This document shows positions 1 to 7,950 of a DNA stretch of 64,000 nucleotides, one piece after another; within the stretch, counting starts at the first letter, position 1; every line of letters starts with the position of its first letter. The position numbers were made by a program, and so were the translations under genes. The DNA lies in the NCBI RefSeq assembly GCF_018617385.1, contig NZ_JACSKA010000001.1:124001-188000 (forward strand), given 5' to 3'. Origin of the DNA: Exiguobacterium sp018617385. GTDB taxonomy: Bacteria; Bacillota; Bacilli; Exiguobacteriales; Exiguobacteriaceae. The notes beneath the pieces were generated by a model. It ran no database searches, had not been told where the DNA came from, and saw only the letters and a program-made list of their open reading frames with translations.

Positions 1-86
1 ACTAATTCTGCTGTCGGTGCCATTCGTTCGATGAACGAATCTAAACGTTCCGCAGTGTCACGATCGGTTTCTTTAAACACGCGCAT
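1..86 (-). CDS. 5' end of an unidentified protein, cut by the window edge
   Basis: An ATG on the minus strand (84-86) follows a GAGGTG-type ribosome site and opens a frame that runs off the left edge. The visible 28 residues begin MRVFKETDRD and are hydrophilic and acidic or basic, with no recognisable domain. It lies 75 nt downstream of hemQ in the same direction, so it may be the next gene of that transcript. I cannot name the product from so little sequence. Confidence 0.5.
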   Translation of the reverse strand, partial: MRVFKETDRDTAERLDSFIERMAPTAEL

Positions 87-161
87 CGTTGTTCACCTCG
101 TTAATCAGGATAACTTGCTTACATCATCCTTAATTCCCGAGGTGTTATACGCGTAAACCTT

Positions 162-938
162 TTACACGCTAAAGAATGTGCTCAAATTTTCTTTCGGTAA
201 GATGTTCCCAACGTAGAAGTCGCCGAACTCACCGTATTTCGCACTCACTTCATCAAAACGCATCTCGTAAACGATTTTCTTGAACTGAAGTGAATCTTCA
301 GCGAAGAGTGTGACGCCCCATTCCCATGCGTCGAATCCAGTCGACCCACCGATGAACTGCTGAATCTTACCAGCGTAACTACGGCCGATCATGCTGTGGC
401 GATACATGAGGTCCTTACGTTCATCCATCGACAACATGTACCAGTTGTCGCCGTCGCGACGAGCCTTGCTCATCGGATAGAAACAGATGTGTGCGGCCTT
501 TGGAAGTGTCGGATAGAGGCGTGAACGGATATGAGGGTTTTGATACGGGTCCCCGTCTCCAGATCCGCGATACATCCCGAGCTCGATGACCGATACGTAT
601 GAATACGACGGAATCATATAGTCGTATAGCGCTGTTTTGCGGAATGCGCGCTCGACGTCTTCAAGTTCGTTGAATGTTGGACGAAGGACCATCAAGACGA
701 GGTCCGCCTTCTGACCGAGAATCGAGTAGAAGGCGTGGCTTCCTTCACCTTTTGCTTCCACTTCTTCAAGATCCGCGAGGAACGCTGTAAACTCATCAAT
801 CATCTGTTGACGCTTTTCAGCATCGACGAGTTTCAAACGAGCCCAATCAATCGTGCGGAAATCATGAAGTGTATACCATCCGTCTAATGTGGCGGCGGCA
901 TGTTGTGTATCTGTTGTAGGTACTGGACGTTCTGACAT
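162..938 (-). CDS. hemQ: Coproheme decarboxylase HemQ
   Basis: The 258-residue protein belongs to the chlorite dismutase-like HemQ family. It performs the last step of the coproporphyrin-dependent heme pathway of Gram-positives, decarboxylating coproheme to heme b with peroxide. Tyr154 in CFYPMSK fits the radical-forming catalytic tyrosine, and His181 in MYRHSMIGRSY fits the proximal heme ligand. Length and start (RBS AAAGGAG just upstream) are normal. It is divergent from pta, the arrangement also found in Bacillus subtilis (ywfI-pta). The other heme genes are not in the window. Confidence 0.95.
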   Translation of the reverse strand: MSERPVPTTDTQHAAATLDGWYTLHDFRTIDWARLKLVDAEKRQQMIDEFTAFLADLEEVEAKGEGSHAFYSILGQKADLVLMVLRPTFNELEDVERAFRKTALYDYMIPSYSYVSVIELGMYRGSGDGDPYQNPHIRSRLYPTLPKAAHICFYPMSKARRDGDNWYMLSMDERKDLMYRHSMIGRSYAGKIQQFIGGSTGFDAWEWGVTLFAEDSLQFKKIVYEMRFDEVSAKYGEFGDFYVGNILPKENLSTFFSV

Positions 939-1065
939 AAAAAAATCTCCTTTCGGGACTTGGCTTCGCCGTCTATTTTACCATACACGCTTCACTGACT
1001 GGCAACTTTGAGGCACTGTGAGGGTTATCACGATTCACGACGGGTAAAGAACAGAGGACAGAAAC

Positions 1066-1081
1066 ATGAAAACGGCTACAA
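1066..1081 (+). promoter_or_regulatory. Catabolite-responsive element (cre) upstream of pta
   Basis: The 16-mer ATGAAAACGGCTACAA matches the CcpA consensus WTGNAANCGNWWNCAW at all but one position. It is centred about 60 bp before the start point expected from the promoter at 1102-1128. That upstream placement is typical of CcpA activation rather than blockade, as known for pta and ackA in Bacillus. The rest of 939-1276 holds the divergent hemQ and pta promoters and nothing else I could identify. Confidence 0.6.
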
Positions 1082-1101
1082 AAATGGCTGTATCAGTCGA
1101 T

Positions 1102-1128
1102 TTGTCGAAACTGTTCTATTCATATAAT
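1102..1128 (+). promoter_or_regulatory. Candidate sigma-A promoter for pta
   Basis: TTGTCG (1102-1107) and TATAAT (1123-1128) are separated by 15 bp, which is short. A second TATAAT at 1192-1197 has only a weak -35 (TTTATT, 17 bp upstream). The first is preferred because it puts the cre at about -60. Confidence 0.4.
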
Positions 1129-1276
1129 GATTGATTCTAAGCGATTTATGGCGAAATGGGCAGAATAGTTTATTTTGAAAAGGGTACTGTGTATAATTGA
1201 AATCGCGTAAAGACACAAGTCAACGGCAAAACCATTAGCAGTCATGCTGTAAATTGAGAAAAGGGGTTCATTCGTT

Positions 1277-2266
1277 ATGAAATTATTTGAAACGTTGAAG
1301 CAAAAAGTTAGCCCGGTTCGTCCGACCATCGTCTTCCCGGAAGGTATCGATGAGCGTGTTCTTGGAGCCGCTGTTCGATTGAAAGCAGACGGTATGGTAG
1401 AACCGATCGTCGTCGGTGCGAAAGCAGATCTCGAAGCGGTTGCGGCGAAACACGGTTTCGACATCTCAGGTTTGACACAATATGACCCAGCGACATACGA
1501 AGACATCGACGTTCTCGTCGAATCATTCGTCGAGCGTCGTAAAGGGAAAGCGACGGCTGAACAAGCGCGCGAACTCCTTACATCAGACGTGAACTACTTC
1601 GGAACAATGCTCGTTCACACAGGCAAAGCAGAAGGTCTTGTCTCAGGCGCGATGCACGCGACGGCTGATACGGTACGTCCGGCACTACAAATCATCAAAA
1701 TGCAACCAGGCATCAAAAAGACGTCAGGTGTGTTCATCATGGTACGTGACGACGAGCAATATGTCTTCTCGGACTGTGCGATTAACATTGCACCAGACGC
1801 AGCGGACTTAGCAGAGAACGCGTTCTTGTCGGCGGCGACAGCGAAGACGTTCGGCATCGACCCACAAGTTGCGCTCCTTAGCTTCTCGACGAAAGGTTCT
1901 GCGAAGTCACCTGAAACAGAGAAGGTTGTTGAAGCGACACGCCTTGCGAAAGAGAAATCACCGAACCTTCCAATCGACGGAGAACTTCAATTCGATGCGG
2001 CATTCGTTCCTAGCGTAGCGGCGAAGAAAGCACCGGGTTCTGACGTTGCTGGTAAGGCGAACGTATTCGTCTTCCCAAGTCTTGAAGCAGGGAACATTGG
2101 CTACAAGATGGTTCAACGTTTCGGTGGATTCGAAGCGATCGGTCCAATCCTTCAAGGTCTCAACAAACCAGTGAACGACTTATCACGTGGTTGTAACGAA
2201 GAGGACGTCTACAAATTGACGCTCATCACTGCAGCACAAGCAATCGACGAGCGCAACGAAGCGTAA
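1277..2266 (+). CDS. pta: Phosphate acetyltransferase
   Basis: This 329-residue protein is a short, single-domain PTA_PTB phosphotransacetylase. It interconverts acetyl-CoA and acetyl phosphate in the overflow route to acetate, in the cytoplasm. It shows the FPEG opening (residues 20-23), VSGAMHAT and the SFSTKGSA segment characteristic of the family, and lacks the long N-terminal extension of the enterobacterial enzyme. Codon use favours a highly expressed gene. A cre box upstream and a strong terminator downstream suggest a single-gene transcript activated by CcpA. Acetate kinase is not in the window. Confidence 0.95.
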   Translation: MKLFETLKQKVSPVRPTIVFPEGIDERVLGAAVRLKADGMVEPIVVGAKADLEAVAAKHGFDISGLTQYDPATYEDIDVLVESFVERRKGKATAEQARELLTSDVNYFGTMLVHTGKAEGLVSGAMHATADTVRPALQIIKMQPGIKKTSGVFIMVRDDEQYVFSDCAINIAPDAADLAENAFLSAATAKTFGIDPQVALLSFSTKGSAKSPETEKVVEATRLAKEKSPNLPIDGELQFDAAFVPSVAAKKAPGSDVAGKANVFVFPSLEAGNIGYKMVQRFGGFEAIGPILQGLNKPVNDLSRGCNEEDVYKLTLITAAQAIDERNEA

Positions 2267-2272
2267 GTCCGG

Positions 2273-2303
2273 AGCATCCTTCTTTTAGAAGGGTGCTTTT
2301 TTT
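2273..2303 (+). terminator. Intrinsic terminator after pta
   Basis: A 10-bp stem (AGCATCCTTC with GAAGGGTGCT) and a 5-nt loop are followed by a run of T. Confidence 0.9.
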
Positions 2304-2342
2304 GATGGTCCGTTATAAACTATTCAAGAAAGGAGTGTTGAA

Positions 2343-3062
2343 ATGGACGAACTAGATGAGAGCGTTTTGTTACCTGAAGGACATCGTTACGCCATGTTTG
2401 GTGGTGGGGATGACTACCCAATTAAGACGTATTATGAAGGGGTATTTGAAACGGTCTTCATCGCGTTTCATCCATTCCTTGCTCCAATAGATCACTCCGC
2501 CGCGGTTGATCGTTATGCCGATCTGGACAAAAACGAGGTCGAACAGCAATTTCGGACCGTTACATGGGAAGAGATGAGGCAAAGACTAGGTTTTCGTGAT
2601 GTGAGTCGTATCGATCGTGCGCTCCGAACGATGATTAGAGCGCTAAAACCACATGCCGAAGATCGAGCAGGGGCGAATCGAATCATCGAATATTGCGAAC
2701 GTGAGAATGTGCTTCTACCAGGTGAAGGGGAACTGTCGAATCTACAAAAGAATCAAGTGTTGCGTGTACTCTTGAAGATGGGAGAAGGATGGATTTGGAC
2801 CGGGGACGAATTTTGTACGGAACGGCATCTCATCCATCTCAGTGAGACGCTCGCTGCTGATACGTGGGGCATGCAACATCGGACGTTTTTCGGTTACCAT
2901 CATGAGTGGCTCATCGTACCACCTTGGGATAGCCATTTCACGTTGTTTTGTGGCAATCGCGCGTTGATCGAACAGGTCGTCGAACGATGCGAGCTCGAGG
3001 GATTTTATTGTGACGCTGAGACGACCATCAACTGGAGTTTGTCGGAGCATAAGCTGAGGTAA
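2343..3062 (+). CDS. Uncharacterised 239-residue protein, possibly DUF2711-like
   Basis: Start ATG follows AAAGGAGTG with good spacing. The protein is soluble and acidic with several aromatic-rich stretches (for example GEGWIWTGDEF and HHEWLIVPPWDSHFTLF) and no signal peptide or membrane segment. The overall pattern, an HPF motif near residue 47, a central helix-rich part and a C-terminal NWSL, recalls the DUF2711 family of Bacillus. That match is from memory and weak. It stands alone after the pta terminator, and a rhodanese gene follows 38 nt later on the same strand. No function can be assigned. Confidence 0.6.
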   Translation: MDELDESVLLPEGHRYAMFGGGDDYPIKTYYEGVFETVFIAFHPFLAPIDHSAAVDRYADLDKNEVEQQFRTVTWEEMRQRLGFRDVSRIDRALRTMIRALKPHAEDRAGANRIIEYCERENVLLPGEGELSNLQKNQVLRVLLKMGEGWIWTGDEFCTERHLIHLSETLAADTWGMQHRTFFGYHHEWLIVPPWDSHFTLFCGNRALIEQVVERCELEGFYCDAETTINWSLSEHKLR

Positions 3063-3100
3063 ACTAAAAGAGGAATCCATGATTGAAAGGGGAACTATGT

Positions 3101-3400
3101 ATGCAAAGCATCCATGCGACAGAATTAAGAGAAAAATTAGAGAACGGGGAGTCTCTCCATATCATCGACGTGCGTGAGCAAGATGAATATGAGGCAGGGC
3201 ATATCCCGAACGTACCACTCTACCCATTATCGGAATTCCCACAAGTGACAGAAAAGTTGGCACAAGATAATGTCTATCACGTCATCTGTCGTTCAGGTGG
3301 ACGGAGCCAGACGGCGTGTGATTACTTAGAATCGCAAGGTTATAAAGTCGTCAATGTCGACGGCGGAATGCTCGCTTGGGACGGCGACATCGAGGCGTGA
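3101..3400 (+). CDS. Single-domain rhodanese-like sulfurtransferase
   Basis: The start is placed at ATG 3101, 8 nt after AAAGGGGA; an upstream in-frame TTG lies before this ribosome site and is less likely. The 99-residue product is one rhodanese domain. Cys63 in CRSGGRS is the active-site persulfide-forming cysteine, and the DVRE motif (residues 23-26) and the GGMLAW ending are family hallmarks. Such proteins carry sulfane sulfur in the cytoplasm, but the partner is unknown. It overlaps the next small gene by one base (TGATG). Confidence 0.9.
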   Translation: MQSIHATELREKLENGESLHIIDVREQDEYEAGHIPNVPLYPLSEFPQVTEKLAQDNVYHVICRSGGRSQTACDYLESQGYKVVNVDGGMLAWDGDIEA

Positions 3401-3564
3401 TGCTAGAGAATCCTTGGGTCGTCGTACCGCTTCTCATTGCGCTCTACCTCACGGTCTATGCAGTGATGAAGCGATTTGACTGGGAGAAGTGGCGACTCGT
3501 CTGGGCAGTGTGGGTGATGCTCATCATCATCCTGTTGACGATTGAACTCGTGACAAGTCTATAA
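3400..3564 (+). CDS. Small two-helix membrane protein
   Basis: A 54-residue frame starts at the ATG that overlaps the rhodanese stop codon (TGATG). It holds two hydrophobic segments (about residues 5-23 and 33-51) joined by a short charged stretch, MKRFDWEKWR. It ends at a terminator, so rhodanese and this gene form a two-gene unit. The function is unknown. The coupling suggests a membrane partner for the rhodanese, which is only inference. Confidence 0.7.
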   Translation: MLENPWVVVPLLIALYLTVYAVMKRFDWEKWRLVWAVWVMLIIILLTIELVTSL

Positions 3565-3604
3565 AAAATGCGGAACCTTCTTTAACAGAGGTTCCGCATT
3601 TTTT
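3563..3604. terminator. Bidirectional terminator between the small membrane gene and folE2
   Basis: A perfect stem AAAAAATGCGGAACCT/AGGTTCCGCATTTTTT with a 10-nt loop. It has T runs on both strands and overlaps the folE2 stop codon. Confidence 0.9.
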
Positions 3605-4514
3605 ATGCGTCTTGACGCTTATCGAATGTGATCGATGCGATGGCATCGTGTTGGTGAATCGACTCTTCGTTACGGCATTCGACGAAGAAGTTCACGACTT
3701 GTTTCATCTCGTACAAGTCAGCCGCAATCAAGCGGACCATGTCCTCGACGAAACGTGGATTTTCGTATGCGATTTCAGTCGCACGTTTCTCATCCGGACG
3801 CTTGAGGACAGGATGAAGTGGTGCTGAGGCGTTCGACTCCGCTGCATCGAGAAGTGCTGCACGCCAGTCGAATCCGTCCATTGACGTTTCATCAAGACCT
3901 GCTTCGATCGTGATGTATCCACGTTGGTTATGGGCACTGTATTCACTGATTTCTTTTGAACATGGGCAAAGCGTCGTGACGTTGATGACGAGACCGACTG
4001 TCACGTTTGCGACGCCCGTTTCAAGGTTGTACGTCACACGGTGCATGACATCGGCGTTCATCAAACCGCTAAGACCTGTCGCAGGTGCTTTACGCGTGAA
4101 GAACCACGGGTAACGGATTGTCAATTGACCTTCCGTTTGTTCCATCCGCTCGGCAAGCTCCTGTGCAAATTCGATTAACGAGCGGTTCGATACTGTCCAT
4201 CCTTGTTGATGGTACGCGTCGAGCTGCTCTGTCAAACGAGACATGTTGATCCCTTTACGGTCTTGAACGAGCGATGTCGTCAATTCGAATGTAGCGACCG
4301 TTGACTGAATCCCATCTGGCGTCTCGATGTTCACAGGATGCTTCACGTTTGAGATGCCGACACTGTCGAGGGCAAATAAGAAGTTTTTCGGTGTATTTTG
4401 TAAATCGACCATTTGTTCTTTCTCGGTCGGCTTTGTTCCTTTAATCGGTGGGACCGACCCGAACAATTTATGTCGTTCTGCTTTAGTAGGTAAAGCGACA
4501 TGGCTTGTAGACAT
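3603..4514 (-). CDS. folE2: GTP cyclohydrolase FolE2 (type IB)
   Basis: The 303-residue protein is the metal-promiscuous type IB GTP cyclohydrolase that makes dihydroneopterin triphosphate for folate synthesis. The CPCSKE motif (residues 183-188) carries the catalytic and metal-binding cysteine, and the NQRGY and HQHDA segments also fit. It has its own promoter region and shares only a terminator with the genes on the other side. In B. subtilis the paralogous yciA is induced by zinc starvation through Zur. I looked for a Zur palindrome upstream and saw none. Confidence 0.93.
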   Translation of the reverse strand: MSTSHVALPTKAERHKLFGSVPPIKGTKPTEKEQMVDLQNTPKNFLFALDSVGISNVKHPVNIETPDGIQSTVATFELTTSLVQDRKGINMSRLTEQLDAYHQQGWTVSNRSLIEFAQELAERMEQTEGQLTIRYPWFFTRKAPATGLSGLMNADVMHRVTYNLETGVANVTVGLVINVTTLCPCSKEISEYSAHNQRGYITIEAGLDETSMDGFDWRAALLDAAESNASAPLHPVLKRPDEKRATEIAYENPRFVEDMVRLIAADLYEMKQVVNFFVECRNEESIHQHDAIASITFDKRQDA

Positions 4515-4669
4515 AATCGGATTCTCCTTTTTTAGAGCGGTTCAAAGGACCACTCGTTCTTGTTAGGATTTTATCACGAAATGATGGCTGAACGGGTATG
4601 ATTTTGCTCTCATAACATGTTTTCAATATGCAATCGCAAAAAAATCCTTCAGATATTGAAGAAAGAGGA

Positions 4670-4698
4670 TTGATTTACTTTGTGAACGGGAATAAAAT
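4670..4698 (+). promoter_or_regulatory. Sigma-A promoter for the TerC-family gene
   Basis: TTGATT, a 17-bp spacer, then TAAAAT, about 60 bp upstream of the start codon. No yybP-ykoY manganese riboswitch fold is seen in the leader. Confidence 0.6.
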
Positions 4699-4768
4699 GG
4701 TCCTGTGAACTTAAAAAATAGATCACTATTAAATATGAAGGAATTGAAAGAAAAAAGGAGATGTTTTT

Positions 4769-5599
4769 ATGGATTGGCAGTTAGTCCTGCAGTATGCCTG
4801 GATCGTCGTCGTACTCGTCGGTTTGGAAGGCTTGTTATCTGCAGACAACGCGCTCGTCTTGGCCGTCATGGTCAAGCACTTGCCGCGCACAGAGCAGAAG
4901 AAGGCATTGTTCTACGGACTCTTAGGAGCGTTCGTATTCCGATTTATCGCATTGTTCTTAATCTCGTTCTTGATCAACGTATGGCAAGTACAGGCACTCG
5001 GTGCGCTCTACTTAATCGGGATGAGTGCGCGACACCTGTATATGACCTATAAGGCGAGAAAGATGGAGCCGAAACAGGAGTTGGCGGCTGAAGCCAAGGA
5101 AGAAACGGCTGTCACAGAAAAACCGGTATCGAAGAAAGAGTTTTGGCTCACTGTTGCGAAAGTTGAGTTTGCGGACATCGCCTTTGCGGTCGACTCAATC
5201 TTAGCAGCGGTCGCACTTGCGGTCAGCTTGCCACCACTCGGTCTCGGTGAGATTGGTGGAATTGACTCGGGTCAGTTCTTCGTTGTCTTGACGGGTGGCC
5301 TCATCGGGGTCGTCTTGATGCGATTTGCGGCTCGTATTTTCGTGAAGTTGCTCCATCAACGCCCATCTCTTGAAACGGCTGCTTTCATCATCGTCGGTTG
5401 GGTCGGGGTCAAGTTGACGGTGCTCGTACTTGAACACCCAGGATTCAAAGAATTGATTGCCGGGACACCGTTCGCATTCATGGGACTCCCAGACGGGTTC
5501 GTCCACTCGACAGCTTGGACGATTTTCTTCTGGTCAGTCATGGTCGGGATTGCGACATGGGGCTGGTTCTCATCTAAGCCGACAGCGGTTAAACATTAA
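4769..5599 (+). CDS. TerC-family integral membrane protein, likely metal (Mn) exporter
   Basis: This 276-residue protein has about seven membrane helices in two halves. The family's acidic motifs are EGLLSADNALV (residues 20-30) and VEFADIAFAVDSI (132-144), where the paired Asp/Asn residues bind metal. A charged loop rich in Glu and Lys (about 97-124) joins the halves. B. subtilis homologues YkoY and YceF have been linked to manganese efflux and metalation of secreted proteins, so that role is inferred. It is a single-gene unit bounded by its own promoter and terminator. Confidence 0.85.
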   Translation: MDWQLVLQYAWIVVVLVGLEGLLSADNALVLAVMVKHLPRTEQKKALFYGLLGAFVFRFIALFLISFLINVWQVQALGALYLIGMSARHLYMTYKARKMEPKQELAAEAKEETAVTEKPVSKKEFWLTVAKVEFADIAFAVDSILAAVALAVSLPPLGLGEIGGIDSGQFFVVLTGGLIGVVLMRFAARIFVKLLHQRPSLETAAFIIVGWVGVKLTVLVLEHPGFKELIAGTPFAFMGLPDGFVHSTAWTIFFWSVMVGIATWGWFSSKPTAVKH

Positions 5600-5631
5600 A
5601 TTTCAACTCATTTTTAGATGAAGTATAATTT

Positions 5632-5672
5632 AAAGAACTAGTCCTCTTTCATTAAATGACTAGTTCTTTTTT
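5632..5672 (+). terminator. Intrinsic terminator after the TerC gene
   Basis: A 12-bp stem AAAGAACTAGTC/GACTAGTTCTTT followed by T residues. It marks the left boundary of the AT-rich kinase/HIRAN insert. Confidence 0.9.
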
Positions 5673-5731
5673 CATGCCTGAAAACTTATAAAATCTATAG
5701 TGATTTTAGCAGTATATTGGAGGGGCACATA

Positions 5732-6604
5732 ATGATTGATGTAACTGATTGGGAGTTAATTGGATATGGTGAAGATAGTACTCTTGAGAAAGAAGAGTTG
5801 AAAAATAAAGAGGGAGAACAGTATTTAATTAAATATCCAAGGATTTTTGAAGTCGGTTCTTCTTGGGAAGATGTTACTGAGAAAGTAGCAGCTCAAACGG
5901 GTACGCTAATAGGATTAGATATGATGAAAGTTCAAATAGTATTTCGGAATAATCGTCGAGGGTGCCTGCTAAGAAACTTTGTAGATGACTATAAGGCTGA
6001 CAATGCGTTCCCCGGTGCTTTTTTACTTCAAGCTGAGTGCCCTGATATGTACAAAAAAGTTCAAGAACGAACAATGAAGGGTACAGTACTTATAAAATAC
6101 GCATTTGAGATGCTTATCAACTTATCAGTTTGGAAAATAATTAAGAAAGATTTCATTTACATGATTCTGTTCGATTTAGTGATAGGCAATCAAGATCGTC
6201 ACCCATACAATTGGTCTTTATTGTACAGAGGTGATGAAGTAATGATGTCTCCTTTATATGATAATGGAGCTGCTCTGGGATTTCGTTTTGAAGATGAAAA
6301 GATTGAAGAGCTTTTAAAAGACCAAAGCAAACGCAATAAGTACTATAAAAATACTAAAGTTAAATTTGGTTTATGCGAAAAGAGCCAAGTGAAAATGATG
6401 GATTTATATACATTTTTGTATGTAGCTTTTTACGACGAAGTCAAAGAGTTTAATAAAAAAATCGAAAACTTTGATTTTAATTCATTTTCACATCAAATTG
6501 AAGAAAACTGTTACTTGTCAAGAACTCAAAAAAAGTGGTTAAATCAAGTAATAGTAGAACGAATAGAGGTATTGACCCAACTATTTCAGGAAAGGGAGGG
6601 ATGA
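5732..6604 (+). CDS. HipA-like Ser/Thr kinase (first gene of a kinase-HIRAN pair)
   Basis: ATG 5732 follows GGAGGGG with ideal spacing, giving 290 residues. The catalytic part is HipA-like: LIKYP with Lys34 as candidate ATP lysine, GNQDRHPYN (residues 152-160) as catalytic loop with Asp155 and Asn160, and PLYDNG (174-179) as metal-binding loop. It lacks the long N-terminal subdomain of full HipA. It is clearly AT-richer than its neighbours, which suggests transfer. Three bases separate it from the HIRAN gene, so the two are translationally coupled. HipA kinases phosphorylate aminoacyl-tRNA synthetases or other proteins; the target here is unknown. No HipB-type HTH gene is adjacent. Confidence 0.8.
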   Translation: MIDVTDWELIGYGEDSTLEKEELKNKEGEQYLIKYPRIFEVGSSWEDVTEKVAAQTGTLIGLDMMKVQIVFRNNRRGCLLRNFVDDYKADNAFPGAFLLQAECPDMYKKVQERTMKGTVLIKYAFEMLINLSVWKIIKKDFIYMILFDLVIGNQDRHPYNWSLLYRGDEVMMSPLYDNGAALGFRFEDEKIEELLKDQSKRNKYYKNTKVKFGLCEKSQVKMMDLYTFLYVAFYDEVKEFNKKIENFDFNSFSHQIEENCYLSRTQKKWLNQVIVERIEVLTQLFQEREG

Positions 6605-6607
6605 AAT

Positions 6608-7339
6608 TTGTCATACCAAAAGAAAGAACTCAATGTGATTTGGCAGGATAAAGTGACGCGCTCTTGTTTTCATATAGGTACGTTAAGTTATGACCAAGAA
6701 ACGTATGTGTTTAATTATCATCGTGATGCTTCATCGTTTAAAGAGGCTTTAGAGCATGGCTATAAACCACATCCGCTCTTTCCTGATATCAACAAAATGT
6801 ACACATCAAGAGAACTCTTTATTGCATTTGATCGGCGCATACCATCAAAAAATCGACAAGATTATAGTATGATCTTAAACGATTTCGGTTTAAATGAGAA
6901 TGCTGAAAAAATGGATATTTTAAAAGCGACCCGAGGGAAAATTGCAAACGATACTTACTCGTTAGAAGAGCCCATCATTCAAAATGAAAATCATGAAATT
7001 CAAACGAGTTTTTATATTCAGGGAATGCGTCACCAAAATCACCTTGATCAGTTTGAAAAGAAAATTAATTATGATACAACTTTAGTTTTAAAGAAAGAAC
7101 CCGAAAATCCACACGATCCTTGGGCTATTGGGATCTATACTAAACATGATACAAAGTTAGGATACGTTCCAAGATACTATAGCAAGTTTATCAGTCTGCT
7201 TATGGATGTTGATACAAAGATTGACCTTCGAATAGTTTATATAAACGAAAAATCAACGCCTCACTGGTGGGTTAAAGTACATTTATGTGCACCTTTGCCT
7301 AAAGCAAATCAAACAGTTTTGGAAAAGCTCCTTATTTGA
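6608..7339 (+). CDS. HIRAN-domain protein with a possible HipA N-terminal-like module
   Basis: The likely start is TTG 6608, about 8 nt after AGGGAGGG; no in-frame ATG is near. Of 243 residues, about 135-235 form a HIRAN domain, with EPENPHDPWAIGI (164-176) and LGYVPR (184-189). HIRAN domains bind DNA ends or stalled forks in HLTF/Rad5 proteins. Residues 8-120, with a VIW..GTLSY..YVFNY strand pattern and DRRIPSKNRQDY, loosely resemble the N-terminal subdomain of HipA, the part missing from the upstream kinase. That resemblance is tentative. The gene is AT-rich like its partner and ends at a terminator. Confidence 0.75.
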   Translation: MSYQKKELNVIWQDKVTRSCFHIGTLSYDQETYVFNYHRDASSFKEALEHGYKPHPLFPDINKMYTSRELFIAFDRRIPSKNRQDYSMILNDFGLNENAEKMDILKATRGKIANDTYSLEEPIIQNENHEIQTSFYIQGMRHQNHLDQFEKKINYDTTLVLKKEPENPHDPWAIGIYTKHDTKLGYVPRYYSKFISLLMDVDTKIDLRIVYINEKSTPHWWVKVHLCAPLPKANQTVLEKLLI

Positions 7340-7360
7340 ACTGGGAATTTTTGAATGATG

Positions 7361-7402
7361 AAAACACGGCAACCAAGAGATTTCTCCTGCTTGCCGTGTT
7401 TT
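7361..7402. terminator. Bidirectional terminator between the HIRAN gene and mtnD
   Basis: A 12-bp perfect stem AAAACACGGCAA/TTGCCGTGTTTT, with a smaller AGAGA/TCTCC pairing in the loop and T runs on both sides. Confidence 0.88.
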
Positions 7403-7403
7403 C

Positions 7404-7937
7404 TTATGCATTCACATTCTCTTTTTCGTAAATCGGCACCCAGCCCTCGGTCGTCACGAAAATACGAACGGCGACGACTTGGCGGTCTTCTTGTAACGTG
7501 AAGTAATGACGCGTGTTGACCGGTACCGAGATGAGATCACCCGGATTGAGTTCGATGTTGAAGTATCCGCGTTCTGCATCGTCAATCGCAAAGATGCCGT
7601 GACCGCTCACGATGAAGCGAACTTCGTCATCCGTATGATGATGCTCTTTTTGGAAGTTGACGAGCAGTTCATCTAAATTCGGTGTCGCATCGGATAGCGA
7701 GATGACGTCAGCCGTCTTGTAGCCACGTCGTGCTGATACATCTTGAATCTCCTCACGGAACGTCGCCAAGATGGCTTCTTTGTCTTCGTCTGTCAGTTGG
7801 TAATTTTCCTGAAGAGAAGCCGGTAACTTCGCGATGTCCCATGCTTCGTAAAGGATGTCTCGTGATTCTAAAAAGGCACGTACCTCTTGTTGGTCGCTGA
7901 TGCGTTCTTCGGTTTGTTGAAAATAAATCGTTGCCAT
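7404..7937 (-). CDS. mtnD: Acireductone dioxygenase
   Basis: The 177-residue cupin is the last enzyme of the salvage branch here. It oxidises 1,2-dihydroxy-5-methylthiopentene-3-one to the keto-acid of methionine plus formate when iron-bound. His99, His101 and Glu105 (EHHHTDDEVR) and His144 (NTRHYF) form the metal site. It is the fourth gene of mtnW-X-B-D, 13 nt after mtnB, and closes the operon at the shared terminator. Confidence 0.95.
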   Translation of the reverse strand: MATIYFQQTEERISDQQEVRAFLESRDILYEAWDIAKLPASLQENYQLTDEDKEAILATFREEIQDVSARRGYKTADVISLSDATPNLDELLVNFQKEHHHTDDEVRFIVSGHGIFAIDDAERGYFNIELNPGDLISVPVNTRHYFTLQEDRQVVAVRIFVTTEGWVPIYEKENVNA

Positions 7938-7950
7938 GTTGAATTCCTCC

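Noticed and set aside
1120..1506. Minus-strand open frame of 128 codons across the pta start
   Set aside because: It is antisense to pta and the pta leader, has low-complexity composition and no ribosome site; a shadow of a real gene.
4515..4768. Zur box before folE2 or yybP-ykoY manganese riboswitch before the TerC gene
   Set aside because: Both are known for homologues, but neither the Zur palindrome nor the conserved riboswitch core was found in this gap.
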